Notes under the pieces: generated by a model
Told to the model about the DNA's origin: nothing
Seen by the model: the letters and a program-made list of their open reading frames with translations, nothing else
The model's database searches: none
Shown: in pieces, positions 53,261 through 62,274 of the stretch
Layout: each line of letters starts with the position of its first letter
Numbering within the stretch: position 1 is the first letter of the stretch
Assembly (NCBI GenBank): GCA_038043465.1
Contig: JBBTBX010000011.1
Location: 47,797-111,796 of the forward strand
Source: SXRF01 sp038043465
GTDB taxonomy: Bacteria > Pseudomonadota > Alphaproteobacteria > Rickettsiales > SXRF01
Direction of reading: 5' to 3'
DNA length: 64,000 bases
Made by a program: the position numbers and the translations under genes

Positions 53261-54709
53261 ATGGTAAAAATAGGAATGCCTTCCAGTAGACATTCTAACT
53301 CGTTCAGTACTGTCCTCAAGACAATTATGGTGGTTTCCGGACCTACCTTGGTCTTGCTTTCATTATATGTTCTGCTCGGAGAGCTTGATTTCAGCTACTT
53401 TATATATGGCTATGTAGCTGTTATGGTTACATCGGCAATATTTGTTATACCTTTTCTCTCCAATATTTCAGCTCTCACGGAATATGTAAATGATCTCGCG
53501 CAGGACAAACGTGTTTCCGCGCCTGATTTGAGTTTTCTCAGTAATGTCGGGCAACTTTCTGGCGCACTGGGCAGGTTACAGAGCTCCTGGGAAGACAAGC
53601 GTCATGAGATGGAAACTGTTATCACCGAGCGTGAAATTCTGGTGGATACACTGCCGGACATTCTGATCATGACCAATGATGACAAAGACATTGTCCGCAC
53701 CAATCGCGCAGCACGCAACATTTTCGGGCAGAATCTGGCGCATAGGCCGCTGCGTGACATTATTCCTAATGACAAATTGCTGAATTCCATAACCACTGTG
53801 GTTGAAGACCTGCACGGGCAAGAGATTGAATTTCACCTGCCGGAGCCATTGCCGCGTGATTTTCAGGCGATTATAGAGCGTTTCCCGATTCCATCAGAAG
53901 GCGGCATAACAATTATCATTACCATGACCGATATTACCCAACAGAAGCGCGTACAGCGGATGCGGGCGGATTTCGTGGCCAATGCCAGCCATGAAATACG
54001 TACGCCGCTTGCCAGCATTATTGGCTTTATCGAAACTCTGCGTGGTCCTGCTAAGGATGACGCAAAAGCCCGCGACGAATTCCTGCGGGTTATGGGTGAT
54101 CAGGCGGAGAGAATGTCCAAGCTCGTGAATGATTTGCTGTCACTCTCAAAAATCGAAATGAACGCGCACAGCACACCGATTTCCAGAGTTGATTTCCTGA
54201 AGATTGTACGTACGGAAAAACAGCATTTTGAATGGGCATGCAAACAGAAAAATATAACGCTGAAAGTCAAAGTAAATGATAATCTCCCGGCGACTAAGGG
54301 CGATGATGATGAGCTGGCGCAGGTAGTGCGCAATCTGCTTGGCAATGCTATAAAATACAGTAATCCGGATACTGAAATTGTAGTGACGGTAAAACTAACT
54401 TCCAATATGCCGGATGACCCGAACTTCCGCAATCTGAAACGGGCGATTTGTTTTTCGGTGCAGGATCATGGCGAAGGTATCGCGAAAGAGCATATCCCAC
54501 GCCTCACCGAGCGTTTTTACCGGGTGGATACGGCGCGAACCAGAACAGTCGGCGGCACAGGTCTTGGTCTTGCCATAGTAAAGCACGTGCTGAACCGCCA
54601 TCACGGCGCACTGGTTATTGAAAGCAATATTGGCGAGGGTAGCACTTTCTCAGTTTATCTGCCGGTATATGAAGATATTACCCAGATACAATTTGAGAAA
54701 AAAGAATGA
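53261..54709 (+). CDS. phoR: Phosphate-sensor histidine kinase PhoR
   Basis: 482 residues. Two N-terminal membrane helices (about 20-65), a PAS domain (ILVDTLPDILIMTNDDKDI), HisKA with phospho-His in VANASHEIRTPLASI, and HATPase with NLLGNAIKYS, DHGEGIAKEHI and GGTGLGLAIVK. PAS-HisKA architecture and the nearby pst genes make PhoR the best call. phoB and phoU are not in the window. The start has no clear Shine-Dalgarno. Confidence 0.88.
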   Translation: MVKIGMPSSRHSNSFSTVLKTIMVVSGPTLVLLSLYVLLGELDFSYFIYGYVAVMVTSAIFVIPFLSNISALTEYVNDLAQDKRVSAPDLSFLSNVGQLSGALGRLQSSWEDKRHEMETVITEREILVDTLPDILIMTNDDKDIVRTNRAARNIFGQNLAHRPLRDIIPNDKLLNSITTVVEDLHGQEIEFHLPEPLPRDFQAIIERFPIPSEGGITIIITMTDITQQKRVQRMRADFVANASHEIRTPLASIIGFIETLRGPAKDDAKARDEFLRVMGDQAERMSKLVNDLLSLSKIEMNAHSTPISRVDFLKIVRTEKQHFEWACKQKNITLKVKVNDNLPATKGDDDELAQVVRNLLGNAIKYSNPDTEIVVTVKLTSNMPDDPNFRNLKRAICFSVQDHGEGIAKEHIPRLTERFYRVDTARTRTVGGTGLGLAIVKHVLNRHHGALVIESNIGEGSTFSVYLPVYEDITQIQFEKKE

Positions 54710-54858
54710 TGATTCACACTTAACGCTATCCCGATTTGCCAGCCCCAAATAAATTACTGTTAATTCTTTATTATTTAGTATTATTTACTTGCAGTAACAA
54801 CATAGTTAGTTTAACAGAGCAATGGCAATTAACTAATGTTTAATAAGAATATTTATAA

Positions 54859-55623
54859 ATGACGCGCTATAAACTAACTATTGAATATGATGGAAGACCA
54901 TATGCCGGATGGCAGCGGCAATCAGACCAACCAACTGTACAGGAAGCATTAATTAACGCAATTTTTCTTTTTTCAGGAAAAAAAGTCGATGTTATCGGTG
55001 CCGGAAGAACAGATGCAGGTGTACATGCATCCGGTCAGGTCGCACATATTGATCTTGATATGGAAACTGACAGTTATAGAGTTATGCAAGGCATAAATTA
55101 TTATCTATTCAATCCACCGCCTGATTCTACCTATCCTGAAAACCGCATAGCTGTTTTAGATAGCGAGTGCGTGATTGATGAATTCAACGCCCGCTTTTCA
55201 GCTATAAGGCGGCATTATATATACCGTATAATTAACCGCAGGGCGCGTCTGGGGCTGGATGCTGGAAAGGCATGGCATGTAATTGAAGAATTAGATGAAA
55301 AAGCGATGCAGGATGCTGCGAATATACTCATAGGTCATCATGATTTCAGCACTTTCCGTGATACTCGCTGCCAGTCAAAATCACCGGAAAAGACGCTGGA
55401 AAAACTTAATATCACTCGCCGTGGCACCGAAATACACATAGTCGCTTCCGCACCATCCTTCCTTCACCACCAGATACGTAACATGGTGGGAACTCTGAGC
55501 TTGGTTGGCAAAGAAAAATGGGGAGTGGAGAATGTAAAAGAGGCTCTGGAAGCAAAGGATCGCCGCGCTGGTGGCCCCACCGCCCCACCGGACGGGTTAT
55601 ATTTCACCGGCGTGGATTATTAA
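54859..55623 (+). CDS. truA: tRNA pseudouridine synthase A
   Basis: Forms pseudouridine at tRNA positions 38-40. 254 residues. YAGWQRQSDQPTVQ, catalytic Asp in GAGRTDAGVHASGQVAH, and RRHYIYRI; C-terminus RAGGPTAPPDGLYF. Alphaproteobacteria usually place truA after fmt; here it sits by phoR instead. Confidence 0.96.
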   Translation: MTRYKLTIEYDGRPYAGWQRQSDQPTVQEALINAIFLFSGKKVDVIGAGRTDAGVHASGQVAHIDLDMETDSYRVMQGINYYLFNPPPDSTYPENRIAVLDSECVIDEFNARFSAIRRHYIYRIINRRARLGLDAGKAWHVIEELDEKAMQDAANILIGHHDFSTFRDTRCQSKSPEKTLEKLNITRRGTEIHIVASAPSFLHHQIRNMVGTLSLVGKEKWGVENVKEALEAKDRRAGGPTAPPDGLYFTGVDY

Positions 55624-55669
55624 AAATAGTGATTAGTGACTGGTGGCTAGTGACTAGCAAAACACTGTC

Positions 55670-55689
55670 ATACCAGCGCAGGCTGGTAT
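55670..55689. repeat. Small hairpin repeat after truA
   Basis: ATACCAGC-GCAG-GCTGGTAT, related to the hairpin at 17076. Preceded by a word-like spacer (AGTGATTAGTGACTGG...). Confidence 0.7.
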
Positions 55690-55771
55690 CCATGCTTAAC
55701 CATAAGCGATGTAATTAATGTTCAGTTAGCTTACGCTCTTTGGCAGAATAACATCACACTCTGAACTCCTA

Positions 55772-56530
55772 TCAACCATACCTTCCGGTAATATAATCCT
55801 GCGTCTGCTGATGTTCCGGCGAAGTGAATATTTTGCTGGTTGCGCCGGATTCCACAATCTTTCCCATATGGAAGAAGCAGGTTTTCTTGGAAACTCGCGC
55901 TGCCTGCTGCATTGAATGGGTAACAATCACAATGGTGAAATGTTCTTTAAGCTCGTCAATCAACTCTTCAATTCTCGCAGTGGCAATCGGGTCAAGGGCG
56001 GAGCAAGGCTCATCCATCAATATTATTTCCGGATTAACGGCAATAGTACGTGCTATACAAAGTCTCTGCTGCTGCCCGCCGGAAAGACTTGTTCCCGAAT
56101 CATGCAGCCGATCTTTCACTTCCTCAAAAAGTCCGGCACGACGCAGGCTATTTTCCACCAGCGCGTCAAGCTCACCTTTATTCTTTGTCATATTATGGAT
56201 GCGTGGGCCATACGCCACATTATCATAAATGGATTTTGGAAAAGGGTTAGGTTTTTGAAAAACCATGCCAACCCATGAGCGCAGCTGCACCACATCCTGC
56301 TCACGCGAGTTTATATCACGCTCTTCCACCATTATTTCGCCTTCAACCCGACAACCGTCAATAGTGTCATTCATCCGGTTAATGCAGCGCAGGAAGGTCG
56401 ATTTACCACAGCCGGACGGGCCAATCAACGCGGTCACGCTATTTGCCGGCATATCAATATTAATGCCAAACAACGCCTGCTTCGCACCGTAAAATACATT
56501 GAGATCTTTTGTTCTTATCTTGCTTGTCAT
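55772..56530 (-). CDS. pstB: Phosphate ABC transporter ATP-binding protein
   Basis: 252 residues from ATG 56530 (TAGGAAT upstream). Walker A GPSGCGKSTF, signature LSGGQQQRLCIA, Walker B ILMDEPCSALD, switch His VTHSMQQAA. Energises high-affinity phosphate import. Four bases after pstA. Confidence 0.97.
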   Translation of the reverse strand: MTSKIRTKDLNVFYGAKQALFGINIDMPANSVTALIGPSGCGKSTFLRCINRMNDTIDGCRVEGEIMVEERDINSREQDVVQLRSWVGMVFQKPNPFPKSIYDNVAYGPRIHNMTKNKGELDALVENSLRRAGLFEEVKDRLHDSGTSLSGGQQQRLCIARTIAVNPEIILMDEPCSALDPIATARIEELIDELKEHFTIVIVTHSMQQAARVSKKTCFFHMGKIVESGATSKIFTSPEHQQTQDYITGRYG

Positions 56531-56534
56531 ATTC

Positions 56535-57803
56535 CTACCACCGCACCTCAAATTTCTTCCGAAGTATAATTGCCAGCATATTCATGGCGATAAGTAGCAC
56601 GAGTAAAACCAAAATACCAGCGGCGGTTTTTTCGGCAAATCCCGCTTCCGGACTTCCCGCCCACAGGTAAATCTGCACGGGCATAACTGTTGCTGGCGAG
56701 GTAAAACCGGAAGGAATATCGGCAATAAACGCCACCATCCCAATCATCAACAACGGCGCGGTTTCGCCAATGGCGCGTGCCATCCCTAAAATAGTTCCGG
56801 TCATAATCCCCGGCATGGCAAGCGGCAGAGTATGATGCCACACCATCTGAATCGGCGTTGCACCAAGCGCGCGGGCAGCATCACGTATCGAACCAGGAAT
56901 AGCCTTCAAAGACGTACGGGTGGTAATTATAATCACCGGTAGAATCATAAGAGCCAATGTCATCCCGCCAACCAGCGAAGCACTGCGTGGTAATCCCATA
57001 GTATTTATGTATATCACCAGCCCCAGAAGCCCGAACACAATGGAAGGAACAGCAGCCAGATTGTTGATATTAATCTCAATAAAATCCACCAACCGGTTTT
57101 TCTTAGCAAATTCTTCAAGGAATACAGCAGTCGCCACACCAAACGGAAAAACCACCAACAGGCAGATAATAAGCGTAAAAAATGAACCAACCATAGCACC
57201 AAGAAAACCTGCGCTTTCCGGATTGCGTGAATCACCTTTTGAAAAGAAACCGCTATTAAAAACCTTCCTGATTACTTTATCTTCATTCAAAGCTTTTAAC
57301 CAACGAATTTGATTATCATTAAGATTTCTATCACCTTCCGGAGTATTTTCAGAAATCCCACCCTTAAAAAACAAGTCGGCACTGCTGGAAAGAGGCAGCC
57401 ATATTTCCTTTTTTACTTCTTTATCAAACAAAGAATTATCCGCATCCACCATCTTTTTTAACTCAAGGCTGGCGTTATTCGCAAGCAATGCATACAAATC
57501 TTTCAAATCATCTTTTGTATTAACATCAACAAATATATTCTTTAAAGCGAACCGTACCAATGGCATATAGCGGGAAGGAGTAAGCTCATCAATCTTCTCA
57601 TCTTCCTTTAAACCTATATCAGATTTATTAAAAGTTACCGGTATTCTTACCTGATACTTAATAAAACCGGATGCTCCACTCTGCACAAGGCTGCCTATCA
57701 GCAAAAACAGCATGAACACCGCCACAATAAGCGCGGCAAGTCCATAACACCGGAAACGCGCCTCACGACGCAAACGCTTTTTATGCCATGCCTCTTTATT
57801 CAT
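56535..57803 (-). CDS. pstA: Phosphate ABC transporter permease PstA
   Basis: 422 residues, longer than E. coli PstA because of a ~180-residue periplasmic region between helix 1 and the permease core. Core has six helices; EAA loop IRDAARALGATPIQMVWHHT and AIGETAPLLMIG. Its start overlaps the inserted higA by 4 bases. Confidence 0.95.
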   Translation of the reverse strand: MNKEAWHKKRLRREARFRCYGLAALIVAVFMLFLLIGSLVQSGASGFIKYQVRIPVTFNKSDIGLKEDEKIDELTPSRYMPLVRFALKNIFVDVNTKDDLKDLYALLANNASLELKKMVDADNSLFDKEVKKEIWLPLSSSADLFFKGGISENTPEGDRNLNDNQIRWLKALNEDKVIRKVFNSGFFSKGDSRNPESAGFLGAMVGSFFTLIICLLVVFPFGVATAVFLEEFAKKNRLVDFIEININNLAAVPSIVFGLLGLVIYINTMGLPRSASLVGGMTLALMILPVIIITTRTSLKAIPGSIRDAARALGATPIQMVWHHTLPLAMPGIMTGTILGMARAIGETAPLLMIGMVAFIADIPSGFTSPATVMPVQIYLWAGSPEAGFAEKTAAGILVLLVLLIAMNMLAIILRKKFEVRW

Positions 57804-58153
57804 CTTACACCGGGTTTTTCATTAGAGATTGCAGAGACTATAAATGGCTGGATATTTATTATTTCATCATGAAGCCGTTGTTTCGCATGCCATAAATCAT
57901 AACCTCGTTGTTTGTTCAGCCATAGCTCAGCGGAAGTCGAAAATGCCATCCCCAAACGAACCGCCATTTCCGCAGTAATAGAGGTGTGTCCGTTAATCAA
58001 CCGCGAAACAGATTTACGTTCTACACCCATACGTTCAGATACTTCCTTTATAGTAAGACCAAGCGGTTCAATATATAAAGTCAGTAAAGATTCACCAGGA
58101 TGTGGAGGGTTATACATTTCCCCATCGGTATCAATATCATTTTTCTTTTTCAT
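57800..58153 (-). CDS. higA: HigA antitoxin inside the pst operon
   Basis: 117 residues with strong GAGGAG site. MYNPPHPGESLLTLYIEPLG, ISVERM-like HTH (KEVSERMGVERKSVSRLING) and AMAFSTSAELWLNKQRGYDL are typical of the VapI/HigA family. Its TGA overlaps the pstA ATG (ATGA), coupling the two. Confidence 0.92.
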   Translation of the reverse strand: MKKKNDIDTDGEMYNPPHPGESLLTLYIEPLGLTIKEVSERMGVERKSVSRLINGHTSITAEMAVRLGMAFSTSAELWLNKQRGYDLWHAKQRLHDEIINIQPFIVSAISNEKPGVR

Positions 58154-58163
58154 AATTCACTCC

Positions 58164-58442
58164 TCAGTGGTAATCTACATAGTCCACTATACTTACATTT
58201 GCATTTTCAAATTTAAAAGTTATCCGCCAATTTCCATTCACTTTCAATGCCCACAATCCTTTTTTGCTACCTTTCAACTGGTGTAATCCGGAATTAGGAA
58301 AATTTATATCTCCAATATTTGTAGCAGTGTTTAGATGTTCCAATATAATCCTTAATTTTGCAGAATGCTTCACTTGGATACCAGATTTTGAACCAGTCTT
58401 AAAAAATCTTTCCAATCCCATATGTGAAAACGATACTATCAT
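58164..58442 (-). CDS. higB: HigB toxin inside the pst operon
   Basis: 92 residues from ATG 58442. MIVSFSHMGLERFFKTGSK, a central helix KLRIILEHLNTATNIGDI and the C-terminal NGNWRITFKFENANVSIVDY belong to RelE-like HigB. Ten bases before higA in toxin-first order. A palindrome overlaps its promoter region. Confidence 0.92.
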   Translation of the reverse strand: MIVSFSHMGLERFFKTGSKSGIQVKHSAKLRIILEHLNTATNIGDINFPNSGLHQLKGSKKGLWALKVNGNWRITFKFENANVSIVDYVDYH

Positions 58443-58447
58443 TGCAA

Positions 58448-58468
58448 ATGTACCATTAAAAGGTACAT
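58448..58468. promoter_or_regulatory. Candidate HigA operator
   Basis: Perfect arms ATGTACC-ATTAAAA-GGTACAT (58448-58468), 5 bases upstream of the higB ATG. A second inverted repeat AAATGC-TTTTT-GCATTT follows at 58474-58490. Typical placement for HigA autoregulation. Confidence 0.6.
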
Positions 58469-58553
58469 CAGGCAAATGCTTTTTGCATTTTTATATATTT
58501 TATTACAGAACAACACGAGACCCATGGGTATGCAAAGTATAATCAAGAATTTT

Positions 58554-59516
58554 CTAATCATAACGTTCTCTATATTTTTTTACTATTTTAAGGGCAACAA
58601 CATTGAGAAAGAATGTCACGCAAAACAAGGTAAGACCGAGAGCAAAAGCCGCCATTGTTTTAGGGCTATCGAACTCCTGATCCCCAACCAGCAGTGACAC
58701 AATCTGTACGGTAACAGTCGTAACCGCGTCCAGCGGGTTAAAGGTCAGGTTTGCCGACATCCCTGCCGCCATCACCACGATCATAGTTTCCCCAATCGCC
58801 CGCGAAATAGCGAGCAGAATTGCCCCGGCAATGCCCGGCAGAGCAGCCGGAAGTATGATATTTTTTATGGTTTCTGATTTAGTTGCGCCCAGTGCGTAAG
58901 CTCCGTCCCGCAAAGACCGCGGCACTGCTGTAATAATATCGTCAGAGAGTGAAGAAATAAACGGAATAATCATAACCCCCATAACCAGACCCGCAGCCAT
59001 CGCGCTTTCTGACGCGACATCAAGACCAATATCTACTCCCATATTCCGCAGCCACGGTGCAACAAAAATAATGGCAAAATAGCCATACACCACCGTGGGG
59101 ATACCAGCTAATATTTCCAGTGCCGGTTTAAATAAATTACGTGTGCTTTGCCGAGCATATTCAGATAAATAAATCGCGGAAAATAACCCCACAGGAATAG
59201 CAACCAACATAGCAACAAAGGTAATAAGAAAAGTGCCAATGAATAATGGCACCGCCCCGAAAGCTCCGCTGCTACCAGCCTGATCCGGGCGCAACGCCAT
59301 TTGCGGACTCCATTGCAAACCAAAAAGAAAATCCGTAAGCGGTACAATATTAAAAAAACGGATAGCTTCCAATAAAACTGAAAACACAATGGCAATAGCT
59401 ATAATAATGGATGTCGCCGCCGCCATCCATAAAGCTATATAAACCAACTTCTCAAGCTTCCTTGACAGGCCTGATACAGGTCTATCTTTAAGCGATTTTA
59501 CAATCGTCGCGTTCAT
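58554..59516 (-). CDS. pstC: Phosphate ABC transporter permease PstC
   Basis: 320 residues from ATG 59516 (a GTG at 59549 adds 11 more). Six core helices; PVGLFSAIYLSEYA, ILAGIPTVVYGYFA, EAA loop LRDGAYALGATKSETIKNI and RAIGETMIVVMAAG. First pst gene; pstS is not in the window. higBA separates it from pstA by about 750 bases. Confidence 0.94.
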   Translation of the reverse strand: MNATIVKSLKDRPVSGLSRKLEKLVYIALWMAAATSIIIAIAIVFSVLLEAIRFFNIVPLTDFLFGLQWSPQMALRPDQAGSSGAFGAVPLFIGTFLITFVAMLVAIPVGLFSAIYLSEYARQSTRNLFKPALEILAGIPTVVYGYFAIIFVAPWLRNMGVDIGLDVASESAMAAGLVMGVMIIPFISSLSDDIITAVPRSLRDGAYALGATKSETIKNIILPAALPGIAGAILLAISRAIGETMIVVMAAGMSANLTFNPLDAVTTVTVQIVSLLVGDQEFDSPKTMAAFALGLTLFCVTFFLNVVALKIVKKYRERYD

Positions 59517-59565
59517 AGGGGTGCTTATACCATCTGCCGCAACTATCACAATGTTTTTTTCTCGG

Positions 59566-59588
59566 ATAATGGCAGATACTGCTATTAT
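59566..59588. repeat. Hairpin between the repeat-family genes and pstC
   Basis: ATAATGGCAG-ATA-CTGCTATTAT, one mismatch, followed by T6 on the plus strand only, so it would terminate plus-strand rather than pst-direction transcription. Confidence 0.5.
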
Positions 59589-59630
59589 TTTTTGTTACCA
59601 TCTCTATAACGCGATTATGCTAAAGTAACT

Positions 59631-60230
59631 TTAGAGCCGTCCCCAGTTTTTAAAGTTCTTGTCTCTTTTTGATAATTCTGGTGTGGCTTTTTGTATAGAA
59701 TCTTCTAGTAATTTGGCGGGCTCATTATTAGATTCATGAGCAACTTTTTCTTTCTTTTGCCAGTTTGCTATATGTTTTTTATCTCTTGTAGTAAATTTCC
59801 TAACATACTCAATTTTTTCTGACTCCGTATTTTCCTTTGATAACTCAACCTCTGATTTTTTATTAATCTCAGACAATGTTCTTTTTACATTGTTAAATAT
59901 AGTTATTAGGATATCTCTACCAATTTTACTGATACGTTCATTATCATCCATAGTAAAAAAATCACACAGAGCTTCTCTTACACCATCCGAAGAAATAAAT
60001 TTTTCAGATATAATTCCTAATTCATGAGCCTGAGTATTAAATTTATTTACAATTATTTTTTCATCCTTGGAAAATTTATTAGGAATTTTCCCATCCAGAG
60101 CAAGAAATGCCAAATATTCTATAGCCTTTTGAAAATTTTCAGGGTTCTGCATCTCTACAAACTGTAGAGCCTGCGCATGTACTGATGATTTAAAAATATC
60201 AGGCCAATCATTTTCGTTGCTTTGTTTCAT
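59631..60230 (-). CDS. Unknown repeat-family protein, member 1
   Basis: 199 residues. One family unit: FQKAIEYLAFLALDGKIP, then about 35 residues on FNTQAHELGIISEKFISSDG and VREALCDFFTM, followed by a charged C-terminal helical tail. No signal peptide or membrane helix. Last gene of the array, 114 bases before pstC. Function unknown; the family is not recognised. Confidence 0.7.
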   Translation of the reverse strand: MKQSNENDWPDIFKSSVHAQALQFVEMQNPENFQKAIEYLAFLALDGKIPNKFSKDEKIIVNKFNTQAHELGIISEKFISSDGVREALCDFFTMDDNERISKIGRDILITIFNNVKRTLSEINKKSEVELSKENTESEKIEYVRKFTTRDKKHIANWQKKEKVAHESNNEPAKLLEDSIQKATPELSKRDKNFKNWGRL

Positions 60231-60287
60231 AATTTTAGTGAATAATCCTCTCGCATCTATTTAAAAAATTGATACTTTCTGCTCATA

Positions 60288-60770
60288 TCATCTTTGACGA
60301 GAACGCTCTATTCGATCTTTAACCTCTTCATATAACCTTGTGCCAATATTATCTTCACGATCTTTAATCATAAACATACTGTTATCATTATAGCTTCCCT
60401 TAAACTCGGTACCGCTTAATAATAAATCCTTTAGTGCATCCTTTGTTTCTTGAGACGCATAACCTTTAGTAATCAAGCCTAAACGTTCGGCTTTTTCGGT
60501 TAGAGCTGCCACTAAATCATTATCGGTACTTACAATGCCTTTGTAAATCTTACCACTTATGGAAATTGATGCTAATAATCTTATTGCTGGAACAATCAAG
60601 CTGCCTTCTTTATTAACAAATAACAAAGCTTTTGCTTTAATCATTTCTTTAGATATCGCGGACTCTCTAGCATCATCAAGCGAATATGGTTTATCTTGCC
60701 CTGAATTTTGTTCCGCAACGTTGTCTAATACTGCACTTTTACCATGTTCTTGTTCCATAATTTCTTCCAT
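60288..60770 (-). CDS. Unknown repeat-family protein, member 2
   Basis: 160 residues (or 156 from the ATG at 60758, which has GGAAG in front). One unit: VPAIRLLASISISGKIYKG, ALTEKAERLGLITKGYASQ, TKDALKDLLLSG, then a basic tail (VKDRIERSRQR). Clearest form of the second half of the motif. Unknown function. Confidence 0.7.
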   Translation of the reverse strand: MEEIMEQEHGKSAVLDNVAEQNSGQDKPYSLDDARESAISKEMIKAKALLFVNKEGSLIVPAIRLLASISISGKIYKGIVSTDNDLVAALTEKAERLGLITKGYASQETKDALKDLLLSGTEFKGSYNDNSMFMIKDREDNIGTRLYEEVKDRIERSRQR

Positions 60771-60844
60771 TCTTTTTCGATTATTTAGTAATTAGTCGAT
60801 TTTCTTATAAAAATATCCAAATAACCATTAATAAAATAAAAAAA

Positions 60845-61249
60845 CTAACGAGAAGCACTAACAGCAGATCCTCGTATTTCTCGCGACTGCCTGGCAATAG
60901 TGTCAAAAATATCTTGTCCCATTGTTCCAGCACCAGGATTCTCGTATGTTAAAAACGGATTAAGAGTTGTGTTATTTAAAAGAAGATCAGATAATCTTAT
61001 ACTAGTTTCTTTTGATACAACTCCTCTTACAGTTAACTTAATATCATCTGCCTTTATACGTAATTTTTTTACTATTTCTGGACTTCCGATCAAACGGGCA
61101 GTATCGTCTTTAACTTCTCCATCCAATGCAAGCAAAGATACAAATCTCACCGCAGCTGGACTGATTTTACCTTCATCGTTCCGTATAAATGATGTAAGTT
61201 TTCTCTCCAGATGTTTAATTTCTGCAATAGCTGCGCCATGCTTTGCCAT
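60845..61249 (-). CDS. Unknown repeat-family protein, member 3
   Basis: 134 residues. One unit: KISPAAVRFVSLLALDGEVK, LRIKADDIKLTVRGVVSKE, TSIRLSDLLLN, tail REIRGSAVSASR. Preceded 21 bases upstream by a ~70-base block shared with member 5. Confidence 0.7.
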   Translation of the reverse strand: MAKHGAAIAEIKHLERKLTSFIRNDEGKISPAAVRFVSLLALDGEVKDDTARLIGSPEIVKKLRIKADDIKLTVRGVVSKETSIRLSDLLLNNTTLNPFLTYENPGAGTMGQDIFDTIARQSREIRGSAVSASR

Positions 61250-61269
61250 ATATTACCTATAATAATTAA

Positions 61270-61340
61270 GTTAAAATAAATTAATAGTCAGCAGACTAAC
61301 ATTAAAATAACAACAAAACAAATGACAATTTGATGAAAAC
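61270..61340 (-). promoter_or_regulatory. Shared upstream block of member 3
   Basis: Starts GTTAAAATAAATTAATAG and ends ACAATTTGATGAAAAC on the plus strand; closely matches 63194-63263. On the minus strand TTGTCA and TTTAAT, 16 bases apart, could be a promoter. Confidence 0.5.
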
Positions 61341-61382
61341 TGCATCTATAGCTGCTTCTTCCAGCAGTTTTTCAATAATTTT

Positions 61383-62237
61383 TTAGAAAATCCTTGCACT
61401 CTTAATTGAGTTAAGTTTTGTCTGGACATAGTTAAATTGTTGTTTACCTACGCCTTCATATGGAAAAGAATTTATTGCGTCGCTAAATAGAAATGTTTTT
61501 AAATGTCCCCGCATTTTTTTTGATATATAGCCTTTAGTAATAATTTTGAACTGCTTTGCTCTTTCATTTAGCTCATCAACAAGCTTAGTATTTGCAATTG
61601 CAATATCCTTACTTGTTTTTATTACATTTCCATTATGTTTAACATCGGTAACATCTGTTCCTACGACCTCTGATACAACATTACCAGTAATAGATAAACT
61701 TGCCAGATACCTAATTGCTGCCGGAGAAACACCATGTTTGGTGGTAACAAATCGTAACAATGTGTCGTTCATTGCCTGATTATAGTAATCATCACCCGTC
61801 TCTGCGGTAACTGCAACACCCGAACTTTTCTTTAATTTTAGCTGTGCGCTCACCAAATCAAATAAACCTTCAATCGTTTTTTTTGTCTCATCATTTTCTT
61901 CTTTAGCTATTGAAAGATTGGTTTTATCTAAAAAGAAATTATGCAAATATTTTTGCATTAATTTTGAAACCTTACCAATCACTTCATCATCATTCGAAGT
62001 AAAACCATAGGAAAGAGCAGATTTCTTCTTTAGCCAGTCGTCTATTGTTACTAATCCATTTTCTTTTGCTTGATGTTCATCACCACGTATTTCAAATTTA
62101 TTATCCGTATCTTGCAGGGCTATATAAGATAAATACCTAATACCATCGACAAAAATTCCCTCCTCTTTTGCCTTACTGATAAAGCTCATTATTTGCTCAT
62201 GCGCTATTTTCGGCATTGAGTATTCAAAATTTTCCAT
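61383..62237 (-). CDS. Unknown repeat-family protein, member 4 (two units)
   Basis: 284 residues, AAAGGA Shine-Dalgarno. Two units: a diverged one (VDGIRYLSYIALQDTDN, HQAKENGLVTID) and a clear one (SPAAIRYLASLSITGNVV, LNERAKQFKIITKGYIS). The second is nearly identical in its core to member 3. Helical linker between. Function unknown. Confidence 0.72.
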   Translation of the reverse strand: MENFEYSMPKIAHEQIMSFISKAKEEGIFVDGIRYLSYIALQDTDNKFEIRGDEHQAKENGLVTIDDWLKKKSALSYGFTSNDDEVIGKVSKLMQKYLHNFFLDKTNLSIAKEENDETKKTIEGLFDLVSAQLKLKKSSGVAVTAETGDDYYNQAMNDTLLRFVTTKHGVSPAAIRYLASLSITGNVVSEVVGTDVTDVKHNGNVIKTSKDIAIANTKLVDELNERAKQFKIITKGYISKKMRGHLKTFLFSDAINSFPYEGVGKQQFNYVQTKLNSIKSARIF

Positions 62238-62274
62238 TTTTATCCTTTATTTGATTAACAAGTATTAGCTACGC

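Noticed and set aside
59566..59588. Intrinsic terminator for the 59-64 kb array
   Set aside because: The T-run lies on the wrong strand for the array and pst genes, so I list it only as a hairpin.
59517..59630. Pho box upstream of pstC
   Set aside because: No pair of CTGTCAT-like repeats with correct spacing was found.
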